Assembly (NCBI RefSeq): GCF_036323735.1
Contig: NC_086021.1
Coordinates: 131,895,476-131,959,475 of the forward strand
DNA length: 64,000 nt
Source: Rattus norvegicus
Lineage: Eukaryota; Chordata; Mammalia; Rodentia; Muridae
Reading direction: 5' to 3'
Shown here: positions 22,040-32,339 of the stretch, piece by piece
Layout of the letters: every line of letters starts with the position of its first letter
Numbering within the stretch: position 1 is the first letter of the stretch
Notes under the pieces: model-generated
The model's database searches: none
Told to the model about the DNA's origin: nothing
The model's input: the letters and a program-made list of their open reading frames with translations, nothing else
Made by a program: the position numbers and the translations under genes

Positions 22040-24032
22040 GTTACACAGCTAGAGTTACACAATCAGAGGCTTTTTGGATTGTCTAACCTAGTAATATGCA
22101 CTTAAATTTCTCCTGCATATTTTCATAGTTTCTAAAAGTTTCATAGTTTTGTGTTCCACATCTGGTGCTATGCTCCATTTTGAGTTAATTTTATGGAAAC
22201 CATGAGACATCTGTCTAGATTTCTTTATTTTGTGTGTGGGTTTTTACCTACTCCAGGACCATTTATTGAAAAGGCATTGCTGTTGTCAGCACGGTGTCGA
22301 CTGACTAGTGTTACATGGGTCTGCTTCTGAGCTTTCTATTCCAATCCACTGCAATCCACAGACTGAATTGTCTGTTCTTTCACTCTGACCACATGGATAT
22401 TGAATGCTGAACACATCTATTGTTTTGACCTTGAGTCATCTAAGTACTCCAGGTTCTGCACATCGTCTGTAGTATGCTGCTTGTCCTGAGTATTCTCCCT
22501 CTCCATAGATGCTATACAATCAGCTTATTAGTATTCACGGAATGTCTTGGTGAACTTTCAATAGCATAGATTAAAGTCTATTAGAAATTACATTTTGACT
22601 ATACTGGTTTCTTATCTGTGATTATAAATTCTGCCTTTTCATGATGTTCATCAGAGTTTCATAGAATTCATAATAAAACATCTTACTAATATTTTCTTAG
22701 ACTTTTACCTTAATTCAATAGTTGGATTATTGGAAAATACAAGATATTTTAATCATTATTAATATGTAAGAGAGTTGGGTTTTATTACTCATGAATCCTA
22801 TAACCTAACTACAATCACTTATTTGGTTCAAGTGGTTCTGTTTGCTGTCAGATCTTTTATAATTTTTGCATAATGAAACCTGTCATCTGTAAATAGTGGT
22901 GACTTTACTCTGTCCTTACAAAGCAGGGTACCACTGGTTTCCTTTTTCATCACTGTATGTGTTAGTACAAGCTACAGGTAAGTGGTAAGATACCCTTGTC
23001 TTATTTCTGGTCTTAATACAAAAGCCTATATTTTCTTACCATAAACCATGTTTCTGTAAGGGTTCCATAAATAATTACTAAGCTGCAGGAGGTCTCTTCT
23101 TTCCCCAATTTACTCAGAACCTCTCTATTCATGAATGGTTACTAGACTTTTGTCAAGTATATTTTCTGCATTTACTGAGATGGTCATGTACTTTTTCCCT
23201 TTTTAGCCTGTTGATATATGGAATTAGTTGATGAATTTTCAAATGTTTAAGCAGCCTTACATACTTAGAGTACATTCCCCCTTATGTGTTGTGTACCACT
23301 CTTTTTGTAACAATGCTGGAGTTGACTTGCTAATTTATCACTGACAACCCCTTACATTTATGCTTGTGCATGATGCCAGTCTCTGTTTTCCTCATGACAT
23401 CTCTATTTGGTATGGTGTTCAAATATGCTGGTATCACAGTGTGGTAGGCAGGTAGGAAGGTAGGGAGGGGTTTCTATGCTTTGTTCACTAACACAGGATG
23501 AGAAGTAGTGTATTTCCTTTCCTTAACTACTTGGGGTAATTGCCTATTATTAAACCCATTTGAATCTGTTGCTTTCCACAGTTTATTATTTGTTGACCTG
23601 ATTTTTTAAATAGCCCTCAGGCTCTTAAAATGATCCGGTTCTTCATAGCAGTTTTGGCAGGCTGTGTTTGGGAGGACTTGTTCCATGTCATCTAGGTTGC
23701 CAAATCTGTGAGTGCACACTTATGCATAGCATTCACTTTCAGCATGTGGTATGTTTATGGATTTTGAAGCCTGTTCCCAGTTTCAGTTTTTTAAAAAAAT
23801 AGTATTAACAGGTATTTTTTTTCCTCTTAAGTCATCTGGCTAGAACTTTATCAATATTATTGATCTTTTCAAAGATCTAGCTTCTGCTTTTATTCTCAGA
23901 TTTGTTAGATCAATTAAGAACAAGAAGAAGGAAAGATTATATTTAGTTATTCCTTCTCTGATGCCTTCCCTTCCTTCAGTGAATTCTGGGATAGGCCTAT
24001 ATAATTTTCCCTCTCCAAAGAACTTACTATAA
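22040..24032 (-). mobile_element. Ancient L1 (L1M/HAL1-type) ORF2 relic, antisense
   Basis: Several blocks match the antisense of mammalian L1 ORF2: 'atgctccattttgagttaattttatgg', 'ctactccaggaccatttattgaaaaggc', 'tttttagcctgttgatatatgg' and 'attattgatcttttcaaagatctagcttctgc'. The order fits ORF2 on the minus strand. It is highly decayed with no long frame. The young L1 copy 2 is inserted at its right edge, at the TSD at 24033. Confidence 0.7.
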
Positions 24033-24045
24033 GGTATGCCCCTTT
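24033..24045. repeat. Left TSD of L1 copy 2
   Basis: The 13-mer GGTATGCCCCTTT is repeated at 30870-30882 and flanks the element exactly: poly(A) side here, 5'UTR side at the other end. Confidence 0.9.
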
Positions 24046-24067
24046 ACTTTTTTTTTTTTTTTTTTTT

Positions 24068-24776
24068 ATTAACTTGAGTATTTCTTATATACATTTCGAG
24101 TGTTATTCCCTTTCCCGGTTTCCGGGCAAACATCCCCCTCCCCCCTCCCCTTCCTTATGGGTGTTCCCCTCCCAACCCTCCCCCCATTGCCGCCCTCCCC
24201 CCATAGACTAGTTCACTGTGGGTTCAGTCTTAGCAGGACCCAGGGCTTCCCCTTCCACTGGTGCTCTTACTAGGATATTCATTGCTACCTATGGGGTCAG
24301 AGTCCAGGGTCAGTCCATGTATAGTCTTTAGGTAGTGGCTTAGTCCCTGGAAGCTCTGGTTGCTTGGCATTGTTGTACTTTTGGGGTCTCGAGCCCCTTC
24401 AAGCTCTTCCAGTTCTTTCTCTGATTCCTTCAATAGGGGACCTATTCTCAGTTCAGTGGTTTGCTGCTGGCATTCGCCTCTGTATTTGCTGTATTCTGGC
24501 TGTGTCTCTCAGGAGCGATCTACATCCGGCTCCTGTCGGTCTGCACTTCTTTGCTTCATCCATCTTGTCTAATTGGGTGGCTGTATATGTATGGGCCACA
24601 TGTGGGGCAGGCTCTGAATGGGTGTTCCTTCAGTCTCTGTTTTAATCTTTGCCTCTCCCTTCCCTGCCAAGGGTATTCTTTTTCCTCATTTAAAGAAGGA
24701 GTGAAGCATTCACATTTTGATCATCCGTCTTGAGTTTCGTTTGTTCTAGGGATCTAGGGTAATTCAAGCATTTGGG
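24068..24776 (-). other. 3'UTR of L1 copy 2 with G-rich polypurine tract
   Basis: It runs from the ORF2 stop to the poly(A). AATAAA overlaps the start of the tail on the sense strand. The G-rich (sense) tract lies at 24131-24201. It is nearly identical to the 3'UTRs of copy 1 and of the fragment at 41153-41618. Confidence 0.9.
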
Positions 24777-27700
24777 CTAATAGCCACTTATCAATGAGTG
24801 CATACCATGTATGTCTTTCTGTGATTGGGTTAGCTCACTCAGGATGATATTTTCCAGTTCCAACCATTTGCCTACGAATTTCATAAACTCGTTGTTTTTG
24901 ATAGCTGAGAAATATTCCATTGTGTAGATGTACCACATTTTCTGTATCCATTCCTCTGTTGAAGGGCATCTGGGTTCTTTCCAGCTTCTGGCTATTATAA
25001 ATAAGGCTGCGATGAACATAGTGGAGCACGTGTCTCTTTTATATGTTGAGGCATCTTTTGGGTATATGCCCAAGAGAGGTATAGCTGGATCATCAGGCAG
25101 TTCAATGTCCAATTTTCTGAGGAACCTCCAGACTGATTTCCAGAATGGTTTTACCAGTCTGCAATCCCACCAACAATGGAGGAGTGTTCCTCTTTCTCCA
25201 CATCCTCGCCAGCATCTGCTGTCACCTGAGTTTTTGATCTTAGCCAATCGCACTGGTGTGAGGTGAAATCTCAGGGTTGTTTTGATTTGCATTTCCCTTA
25301 TGACTAAAGATGTTGAACATTTCTTTAGGTGTTTCTCAGCCATTCGGCATTCCTCAGCTGTGAATTCTTTGTTTAGCTCTGAACCCCATTTTTTAATAGG
25401 GTTATTTGTTTCCCTGCGGTCTAACTTCTTGAGTTCTTTGTATATTTTGGAAATAAGGCCTCTATCTGTTGTAGGATTGGTAAAGATCTTTTCCCAATCT
25501 GTTGGTTGCCGTTTTGTCCTAACCACAGTGTCCTTTGCCTTACAGAAGCTTTGCAGTTTTATGAGATCCCATTTGTCGATTCTTGATCTTAGAGCATAAG
25601 CCATTGGTGTTTTGTTCAGGAAATTTTTTCCAGTGCCCATGTGTTCCAGATGCTTCCCTAGTTTTTCTTCTATTAGTTTGAGTGTGTCTGGTTTGATGTG
25701 GAGGTCCTTGATCCACTTGGACTTAAGCTTTGTACAGGGTGATAAGCATGGATCGATCTGCATTCTTCTACATGTTGCCCTCCAGTTGAACCAGCACCAT
25801 TTGCTGAAAATGCTATCTTTTTTCCATTGGATGGTTTTGGCTCCTTTGTCAAAAATCAAGTGACCATAGGTGTGTGGGTTCATTTCTGGGTCTTCAATTC
25901 TATTCCATTGGTCTATCTGTCTGTCTCTGTACCAATACCATGCAGTTTTTATCACTATTGCTCTGTAATACTGCTTGAGTTCAGGGATAGTGATTCCCCC
26001 TGAAGTCCTTTTATTGTTGAGGATAGCTTTAGCTATCCTGGGTTTTTTGTTATTCCAGATGAATTTGCAAATTGTTCTGTCTAACTCTTTGAAGAATTGG
26101 ATTGGTATTTTGATGGGGATTGCATTGAATCTGTAGATTGCTTTTGGTAAAATGGCCATTTTTACCATATTAATCCTGCCAATCCATGAGCATGGGAGAT
26201 CTTTCCATCTTCTGAGGTCTTCTTCAATTTCTTTCCTCAGTGTCTTGAAGTTCTTATTGTACAGATCTTTTACTTGCTTGGTTAAAGTCACACCGAGGTA
26301 CTTTATATTATTTGGGTCTATTATGAAGGGTGTCGTTTCCCTAATTTCTTTCTCGGCTTGTTTCTCTTTTGTATAGAGGAAGGCAACTGATTTATTTGAG
26401 TTAATTTTATACCCAGCCACTTTGCTGAAGTTGTTTATCAGCTTTAGTAGTTCTCTGGTGGAACTTTTGGGATCATTTAAATATACTATCATGTCATCTG
26501 CAAATAGTGATATTTTGACCTCTTCTTTTCCGATCTGTATCCCTTTGATCTCCTTTTGTTGTCTGATTGCTCTGGCTAGAACTTCAAGAACTATATTGAA
26601 TAAGTAGGGAGAGAGTGGGCAGCCTTGTCTAGTCCCTGATTTTAGTGGGATTGCTTCAAGTTTCTCTCCATTTAGTTTAATGTTAGCAACTGGTTTGCTG
26701 TATATGGCTTTTACTATGTTTAGGTATGGGCCTTGAATTCCTATTCTTTCCAGGACTTTTATCATGAAGGGGTGTTGAATTTTGTCAAATGCTTTCTCAG
26801 CATCTAATGAAATGATCATGTGGTTCTGTTCTTTCAGTTTGTTTATATAATGGATCACGTTGATGGTTTTCCGTATATTAAACCATCCCTGCATGCCTGG
26901 GATGAAGCCTACTTGATCATGGTGGATGATTGTTTTGATGTGCTCTTGAATTCGGTTTGCCAGAATTTTATTGAGTATTTTTGCGTCGATATTCATAAGG
27001 GAAATTGGTCTGAAGTTCTCTTTCTTTGTTGTGTCTTTGTGTGGTTTAGGTATAAGAGTAATTGTGGCTTCGTAGAAGGAATTCGGTAGGGCTCCATCTG
27101 TTTCAATTTTGTGGAATAGTTTGGATAATATTGGTATGAGGTCTTCTATGAAGGTTTGATAGAATTCTGCACTAAACCCGTCTGGACCTGGGCTCTTTTT
27201 GGTTGGGAGACCTTTAATGACTGCTTCTATTTCCTTAGGAGTTATGGGGTTGTTTAACTGGTTTATCTGTTCCTGATTTAACTTCGATACCTGGTATCTG
27301 TCTAGGAAATTGTCCATTTCCTGAAGATTTTCAAATTTTGTTGAATATAGGTTTTTATAGTAAGATCTGATGATTTTTTGAATTTCCTCCGAATCTGTAG
27401 TTATGTCTCCCTTTTCATTTCTGATTTTGTTAATTTGGACACACTCTCTGTGTCCTCTCGTTAGTCTGGCTAAGGGTTTATCTATCTTGTTGATTTTCTC
27501 AAAGAACCAACTTTTGGTTCTGTTGATTCTTTCTATGGTCCTTTTTGTTTCTACTTGGTTGATTTCAGCTCTGAGTTTGATTATTTCCTGCCTTCTACTC
27601 CTCCTGGGTGTATTTGCTTCTTTTTGTTCTAGAGCTTTTAGGTGTGCTGTCAAGCTGCTGACATATGCTCTTTCCTGTTTCTTTCTGCAGGCACTCAGCG

Positions 27701-28637
27701 CTATGAGTTTTCCTCTTAGCACAGCTTCCATTGTGTCCCATAAGTTTGAGTATGTTGTATCTTCATTTTCATTAAATTCTAAAAAGTTTTTAATTTCTTT
27801 CTTTATTTCTTTCTTGACCAGGTTATCATTGAGTAGAGCATTGTTCAATTTCCACGTATATGTGGACATTCTTCCCTTATTGTTATTGAAGACCAGTTTT
27901 AGGCCGTGGTGGTCCGATAGCACGCATGGGATTATTTCTATCTTTCTGTACCTGTTGAGGCCCGTTTTTTGACCAATTATATGGTCAATTTTGGAGAAAG
28001 TACCATGAGGAGCTGAGAAGAAGGTATATCCTTTTGCTTTAGGATAGAATGTTCTATAAATATCCGTTAAGTCCATTTGGCTCATGACTTCTCTTAGTCT
28101 GTCTACATCACTGTTTAATTTCTGTTTCCATGATCTGTCCATTGATGAGAGTGGGGTGTTGAAATCTCCCACTATTATTGTGTGAGGTGCAATGTGTGTT
28201 TTGAGCTTTAGTAAGGTTTCTTTTACATAAGTAGGTGCCCTTGTATTTGGGGCATAGATATTTAGGATTGAGAGTTCATCTTGGTGGATTTTTCCTTTGA
28301 TGAATATGAAGTGTCCTTCCTTATCTTTTTTGATGACTTTTAGTTGGAAATTGATTTTATTTGATATTAGAATGGCTACTCCAGCTTGCTTCTTCTGACC
28401 ATTTGCTTGGAAAGTTGTTTTCCAGCCTTTCACTCTGAGGTAGTATCTGTCTTTGTCTCTGAGGTGTGTTTCCTGTAGGCAGCAGAATGCAGGGTCCTCG
28501 TTGCGTATCCAGTTTGTTAATCTATGTCTTTTTATTGGGGAGTTGAGGCCATTGATATTGAGAGATATTAAGGAATAGTGATTATTGCTTCCCGTTATAT
28601 TCATATTTGATGTGAGGTTATGTTTGTGTGCTTTCAT
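24777..28637 (-). CDS. L1 ORF2 protein, intact (1286 aa): endonuclease and reverse transcriptase
   Basis: This is the enzyme of target-primed reverse transcription. It nicks the target at TT/AAAA-like sites and copies L1 RNA, and also SINE RNA in trans. The N-terminal APE-type endonuclease shows LNINGLN (Asn27), QETHL (Glu56), GDFNTPLS and SDHHG (His base). The Z region leads into the reverse transcriptase, with GPDGFSAEFYQTF, LDAEKAFDKIQ, SGTRQGCPLSPYLFN and the catalytic FADD at residues 712-715. The C-terminal knuckle C-X3-C-X7-H-X4-C uses Cys1142, Cys1146, His1154 and Cys1159. The protein ends in ISGY. The first ATG gives MKAHKHNL, and a second in-frame ATG at codon 12 (MNITGSNN) could be the real start. 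The length is as expected for rodent L1, and no frameshift or stop was found. Confidence 0.97.
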   Translation of the reverse strand: MKAHKHNLTSNMNITGSNNHYSLISLNINGLNSPIKRHRLTNWIRNEDPAFCCLQETHLRDKDRYYLRVKGWKTTFQANGQKKQAGVAILISNKINFQLKVIKKDKEGHFIFIKGKIHQDELSILNIYAPNTRAPTYVKETLLKLKTHIAPHTIIVGDFNTPLSSMDRSWKQKLNSDVDRLREVMSQMDLTDIYRTFYPKAKGYTFFSAPHGTFSKIDHIIGQKTGLNRYRKIEIIPCVLSDHHGLKLVFNNNKGRMSTYTWKLNNALLNDNLVKKEIKKEIKNFLEFNENEDTTYSNLWDTMEAVLRGKLIALSACRKKQERAYVSSLTAHLKALEQKEANTPRRSRRQEIIKLRAEINQVETKRTIERINRTKSWFFEKINKIDKPLARLTRGHRECVQINKIRNEKGDITTDSEEIQKIIRSYYKNLYSTKFENLQEMDNFLDRYQVSKLNQEQINQLNNPITPKEIEAVIKGLPTKKSPGPDGFSAEFYQTFIEDLIPILSKLFHKIETDGALPNSFYEATITLIPKPHKDTTKKENFRPISLMNIDAKILNKILANRIQEHIKTIIHHDQVGFIPGMQGWFNIRKTINVIHYINKLKEQNHMIISLDAEKAFDKIQHPFMIKVLERIGIQGPYLNIVKAIYSKPVANIKLNGEKLEAIPLKSGTRQGCPLSPYLFNIVLEVLARAIRQQKEIKGIQIGKEEVKISLFADDMIVYLNDPKSSTRELLKLINNFSKVAGYKINSNKSVAFLYTKEKQAEKEIRETTPFIIDPNNIKYLGVTLTKQVKDLYNKNFKTLRKEIEEDLRRWKDLPCSWIGRINMVKMAILPKAIYRFNAIPIKIPIQFFKELDRTICKFIWNNKKPRIAKAILNNKRTSGGITIPELKQYYRAIVIKTAWYWYRDRQIDQWNRIEDPEMNPHTYGHLIFDKGAKTIQWKKDSIFSKWCWFNWRATCRRMQIDPCLSPCTKLKSKWIKDLHIKPDTLKLIEEKLGKHLEHMGTGKNFLNKTPMAYALRSRIDKWDLIKLQSFCKAKDTVVRTKRQPTDWEKIFTNPTTDRGLISKIYKELKKLDRRETNNPIKKWGSELNKEFTAEECRMAEKHLKKCSTSLVIREMQIKTTLRFHLTPVRLAKIKNSGDSRCWRGCGERGTLLHCWWDCRLVKPFWKSVWRFLRKLDIELPDDPAIPLLGIYPKDASTYKRDTCSTMFIAALFIIARSWKEPRCPSTEEWIQKMWYIYTMEYFSAIKNNEFMKFVGKWLELENIILSELTQSQKDIHGMHSLISGY

Positions 28638-28662
28638 TCTCTTTGTTTTGTTGCCAAGACGA

Positions 28663-29736
28663 TTAGTTTCTTGCTTCTTCTAGGGTATAGCTTGCCTCCT
28701 TATGTTGGGCTTTACCATTTATTATCCTTTGTAGTGCTGGATTTGTAGAAAGATATTGTGTAAATTTGGTTTTGTCATGGAATATCTTGGTTTCTCCATC
28801 AATGTTAATTGAGAGTTTTGCTGGATACAGTAATCTGGGCTGGCATTTGTGTTCTCTTAGGGTCTGTATGACATCAGTCCAGGATCTTCTGGCCTTCATA
28901 GTTTCTGGCGAGAAGTCTGGTGTGATTCTGATAGGTCTCCCTTTATATGTTACTTGACCTTTTTCCCTTACTGCTTTTAATATTCTTTCTTTATTTTGTG
29001 CGTTTGGTGTTTTGACAATTATGTGACGGGAGGTGTTTCTTTTCTGGTCCAATCTATTTGGAGTTCTGTAGGCTTCCTGTATGTCTATGGGTATCTCTTT
29101 TTTTAGGTTAGGGAAATTTTCTTCTATGATTTTGTTGAAGATATTTACTGGTCCTTTGAGCTGGGAGTCTTCACTCTCTTCTATACCTATTATCCTTAGG
29201 TTTGATCTTCTCATTGAGTCCTGGATTTCCTGTATGTTTTGGACCAGTAGCTTTTTCCGCTTTACATTATCTTTGACAGTTGAGTCAATGATTTCTATGG
29301 AATCTTCTGCTCCTGAGATTCTCTCTTCCATCTCTTGTATTCTGTTGGTGAAGCTTGTATCTACAGCTCCTTGTCTCTTCTTTTGGTTTTCTATATCCAG
29401 GGTTGTTTCCATGTGTTCTTTCTTGATTGCTTCTATTTCCATTTTTAATTCCTTCAACTGTTTGATTGTGTTTTCCTGGAATTCTTTCAGGGATTTTTGC
29501 GATTCCTCTCTGTAGGCTTTTACTTGTTTATTAATGTTTTCCTGTGCTTCCCTAAGTGTGTTCAGGTCTTTCCTGAAGTCCTCCAGCATCATGATCAAAT
29601 ATGATTTTGAAACTAGATCTTGCTTTTCTGGTGTGTTTGGATATTCCATGTTTGTTTTGGTGGGAGAATTGGGCTCCGATGATGGCATGTAGTCTTGGTT
29701 TCTGTTGCTTGGGTTCCTGCGCTTGCCTCTCGCCAT
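28663..29736 (-). CDS. L1 ORF1 protein, intact (357 aa)
   Basis: RNA-binding, nucleic-acid-chaperone protein of the L1 particle. It starts MARGKRRNPSNRNQDY at an ATG just downstream of the 5'UTR. A basic N-terminus is followed by a coiled coil with one full 22-residue unit (66 bp, 29471-29536) and a diverged stub (AQENINK), then the RRM-type core (LRIIGIEESEDS) and the C-terminal domain with YPAKLSI. It is 38 residues shorter than the copy 1 version, owing to fewer coiled-coil units. The stop lies 25 bp upstream of the ORF2 ATG, the usual L1 bicistronic layout, in which ORF2 is translated poorly after ORF1. Confidence 0.97.
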   Translation of the reverse strand: MARGKRRNPSNRNQDYMPSSEPNSPTKTNMEYPNTPEKQDLVSKSYLIMMLEDFRKDLNTLREAQENINKQVKAYREESQKSLKEFQENTIKQLKELKMEIEAIKKEHMETTLDIENQKKRQGAVDTSFTNRIQEMEERISGAEDSIEIIDSTVKDNVKRKKLLVQNIQEIQDSMRRSNLRIIGIEESEDSQLKGPVNIFNKIIEENFPNLKKEIPIDIQEAYRTPNRLDQKRNTSRHIIVKTPNAQNKERILKAVREKGQVTYKGRPIRITPDFSPETMKARRSWTDVIQTLREHKCQPRLLYPAKLSINIDGETKIFHDKTKFTQYLSTNPALQRIINGKAQHKEASYTLEEARN

Positions 29737-30869
29737 CAGATTATCTCTAGTGTTACTTTGTTCTGCTATTTCTGACAGTGGCTAGACTGTCCTATAAGCC
29801 TGTGTGTCAGGAGTGCTGTAGACCTGTTTTCCTCTCCTTCAGTCAGTTATGGGGACAGAGTGTTCTGCTTTCGGGCGTGTAGTTTTTCCTCTCTACAGGT
29901 CTTCAGCTGTTCCTGTGGGCCTGTGTCTTGAGTTCACCAGGCAGCTTTCTTGCAGCAGAAAATTTGGTCTTACCTGTGGTCCCGAGGCTCAGGTTTGCTC
30001 GTGGGGTGCTGTCCAGGGGCTCTCTGCAGTGGCAGCAACCAGGAAGACCTGTGCCGCCCCTTCCGGGAGCTTCAGTGCACCAGGGTTCCAGATGGTCTTT
30101 GGCTTTTTCCTCTGGCGTCCGAGATGTGTGTGCAGGGAGCAGTCTCTTCTGGTTTCCCAGGCCTGTCTGCCTCTCTGAAGGTTTAGCTCTCCCTCCCACG
30201 GGATTTGGGTGCAGAGAACTGTTTATCCGGTCTGTTTCCTTCAGGTTCCGGCGGTGTCTCAGGCGCAGGGGTCCTGCCGCTCCTGGGCCCTCCCCCACGG
30301 GAGCCCAGAGGCCTTATACAGTTTCCTCTTGGGCCAGGGATGTGGGCAGGGGTGAGCAGTGTTGGTGGTCTCTTCCGCTCTGCAGCCTCAGGAGTGCCCA
30401 CCTGACCAGGCGGTTGGGTCTCTCTCTCACCGGGTCTGGGAGCAGAGAGCTGCTGCGGGCCGGGATCCGCGGGTGTGGGACTTCCGGTAAACACAGAACG
30501 TGCCCGGTTCTAGAGAAATTCTGCTTCTGTGTGTCCCAAGGTCACCAGGCAGCTTTCTTGCAGCAGAAAATTTGGTCTTACCTGTGGTCCCGAGGCTCAA
30601 GTTCGCTCGTGGGGTGCTGCCCAGGGGCTCTCTGCAGCGGCAGCAACCAGGAAGACCTGTGCCGCCCCTTCCGTGAGCTTCAGTGCACCAGGGTTCCAGA
30701 TGGTCTTTGGCTTTTTCCTCTGGCGTCCGAGATGTGTGTGCAGGGAGCAGTCTCTTCTGGTTTCCCAGGCCTGTCTGCCTCTCTGAAGGTTTAGCTCTCC
30801 CTCCCACGGGATTTGGGTGCAGAGAACTGTTTATCCGGTCTGTTTCCTTTAGGGTCCGGCGGTGTCTGT
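29737..30869 (-). promoter_or_regulatory. 5'UTR and internal promoter of L1 copy 2
   Basis: GC- and CpG-rich sequence upstream of ORF1. A linker (29737-29934) is followed, moving 5' in the sense strand, by a complete 608-bp unit (29935-30542) and a truncated second unit (30543-30869). The region has the place and structure of the L1 pol II internal promoter. It is almost free of stops in several frames, giving long frames on both strands (see findings). Confidence 0.9.
29935..30869 (-). repeat. Tandem 608-bp 5'UTR units (about 1.5 copies)
   Basis: The word CACCAGGCAGCTTTCTTGCA occurs at 29935 and again at 30543, so the period is 608 bp. The outer unit is cut after 327 bp at the TSD. By eye the overlapping parts differ at fewer than ten positions, and several differences are CpG versus TpG or CpA. 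Confidence 0.93.
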
Positions 30870-30882
30870 GGTATGCCCCTTT
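30870..30882. repeat. Right TSD of L1 copy 2
   Basis: GGTATGCCCCTTT, identical to 24033-24045. It lies directly after the truncated promoter unit. Confidence 0.9.
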
Positions 30883-31020
30883 TCAACAAAGTCAATATCT
30901 ATGTGGAAAAGTTTTAATTTTGAAAAATTCATGCTAAAGAATTTTAAACTGGCCAAGCACTTACTTTTTGGTGAAGGCTTTAAATATATCCATTAGTCCA
31001 TCCTTGCTTTCATGATTTCT

Positions 31021-31101
31021 TTTTTTTTCGGAGCTGGAACCAAACCCAGGGCCTTGTGCTTGCTAGGCAAGCGCTCTACCACTGAGCCAAATCCCCAACC
31101 C
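31021..31101 (-). mobile_element. ID SINE, antisense, with perfect TSD
   Basis: The reverse complement starts GGGTTGGGGATTTGGCTCAG, then 'gtggtagagcgcttgcctagc' and a B-box-like GGTTTGGTTCC, ending in an A8 tail. The 16-mer TGCTTTCATGATTTCT is present exactly at 31005-31020 and 31102-31117, so the insertion is young. Confidence 0.97.
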
Positions 31102-31226
31102 TGCTTTCATGATTTCTGAGGCAAGGGTGATGTACTAATTTATTCTATAGGTTAAACTGGTTATCCTGGCTTCTTTCAGAATTTGTCCTTTACATTTGAT
31201 TTACTGCAGTTCAAATTGATATACAT

Positions 31227-31590
31227 GTGTGTTTGGTTAGTTTTATGTCAACTCAACATAAGCTAGAGTTGTTTGGGAATAGCACTCTCAATCATGAAAT
31301 ACCTTTAAACTTGGACAATAAACAAGTCTATGGACATTTTCATGATTAATAATTGATGTAGCCTGGCCTATTATAAGTGGTTCCCTCTTAGGGCAGGTAG
31401 GTGGTCTTGAATTGTGTAAGAAAGTTGTCTAAGCAAGCCACAGGCACAACTCAATAAGAAGTGTCCCTCTGTGGCTTCTGATTCAGTTCCTGCCTCCACG
31501 TTCTTACCAAGTTCTTGAGTTTCTGTCTATGGGCTTGACTACTACTCGGAAGTATAAGCTGAAATGAGCCCTTCCCTCCCTCTGTTCCTT
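31227..31590 (+). mobile_element. LTR-type dispersed rodent repeat (probably ERVL-MaLR)
   Basis: It starts TGTGTTTGGTTAGTTTTATG and continues through 'caactcaacataagctagag', 'ggcaggtaggtggtctt', 'aagcaagccacagg', 'ttcctgcctccacgttctt' and 'gtataagctgaaatgagccc'. The block order matches a very common rodent LTR-like repeat that begins with TG. The family name is not certain. No coding region. Confidence 0.55.
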
Positions 31591-32339
31591 CTCTACTTTG
31601 ACAAATGACTTTTCCACACTGGAAATGTGTTTCTCCCTGGAAACATTAAAGGCATTACTTCTGAGTTCTAGTCTAGGCTTGTCATCTCTCTGCATGTACT
31701 ACCCATAAGTTCTTGCTTGCTCTGGATTATGTTTTTCATATTTTTAAATTTCCTTCCAAGTAATCCCAGCAACCTTGCTAAATCTGGTTTGATGCTCTCT
31801 GTCTCTTTGTACTGTAATAACAATACTCTGCATACAGCAGTGTAATGTGGGGTGGAGGGAGCTTTGTCCACTCATATTGTATGTTGGTTCTGAAGCATAG
31901 GCCTTTGAACTAAACTTCACAACATCATGAATGGTTTTCTGGTTCCTTATTAAAGACCTAGGGGCTGGTTGTACATTCCATTTCTCTTACATAGTATGCT
32001 AAGCTAAGTGAAGTTGAGGTATAGGTAAGCACATATACGCTAGCAGATGATTCTCTAGTTGACTAGTTTCTCCTTTGAAGAAACTTTCCTAAGAAAGAGA
32101 AAATTCTCATGTTTCCTAAATGGTTCCTTCCATGCTCTTTCCACTAGAAGCATGGAGTACTTTTCTATGGTCCTTGATGTGGCTCCTGATTGAACTTTTG
32201 GATGTAAGTCATGTAGAATTGTGAAAGCATCCTTCCGTGCTGCTTTCTGAGAATGTAAACATCTATATTTGTATACTCTAGGTCTTCAACAGTTCATCCA
32301 ACACAGCTCAGGTTTCCCACACGATTTCTGCTTCCATGG

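Larger units (their letters stand above)
24048..30869 (-). mobile_element. L1_Rn copy 2, full length, both ORFs intact
   Basis: A minus-strand LINE-1 of about 6.8 kb. In sense order it has a 5'UTR with one complete and one truncated 608-bp unit (29737-30869), ORF1 of 357 codons (28663-29736), a 25-bp spacer, ORF2 of 1286 codons (24777-28637), a 3'UTR (24068-24776) and an A20 tail (T20 at 24048-24067). It is flanked by a 13-bp TSD. Every catalytic motif checked in ORF2 is present. It has the structure of a retrotransposition-competent element, but activity cannot be shown from sequence. It is inserted in or beside an ancient L1 relic. Confidence 0.97.
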
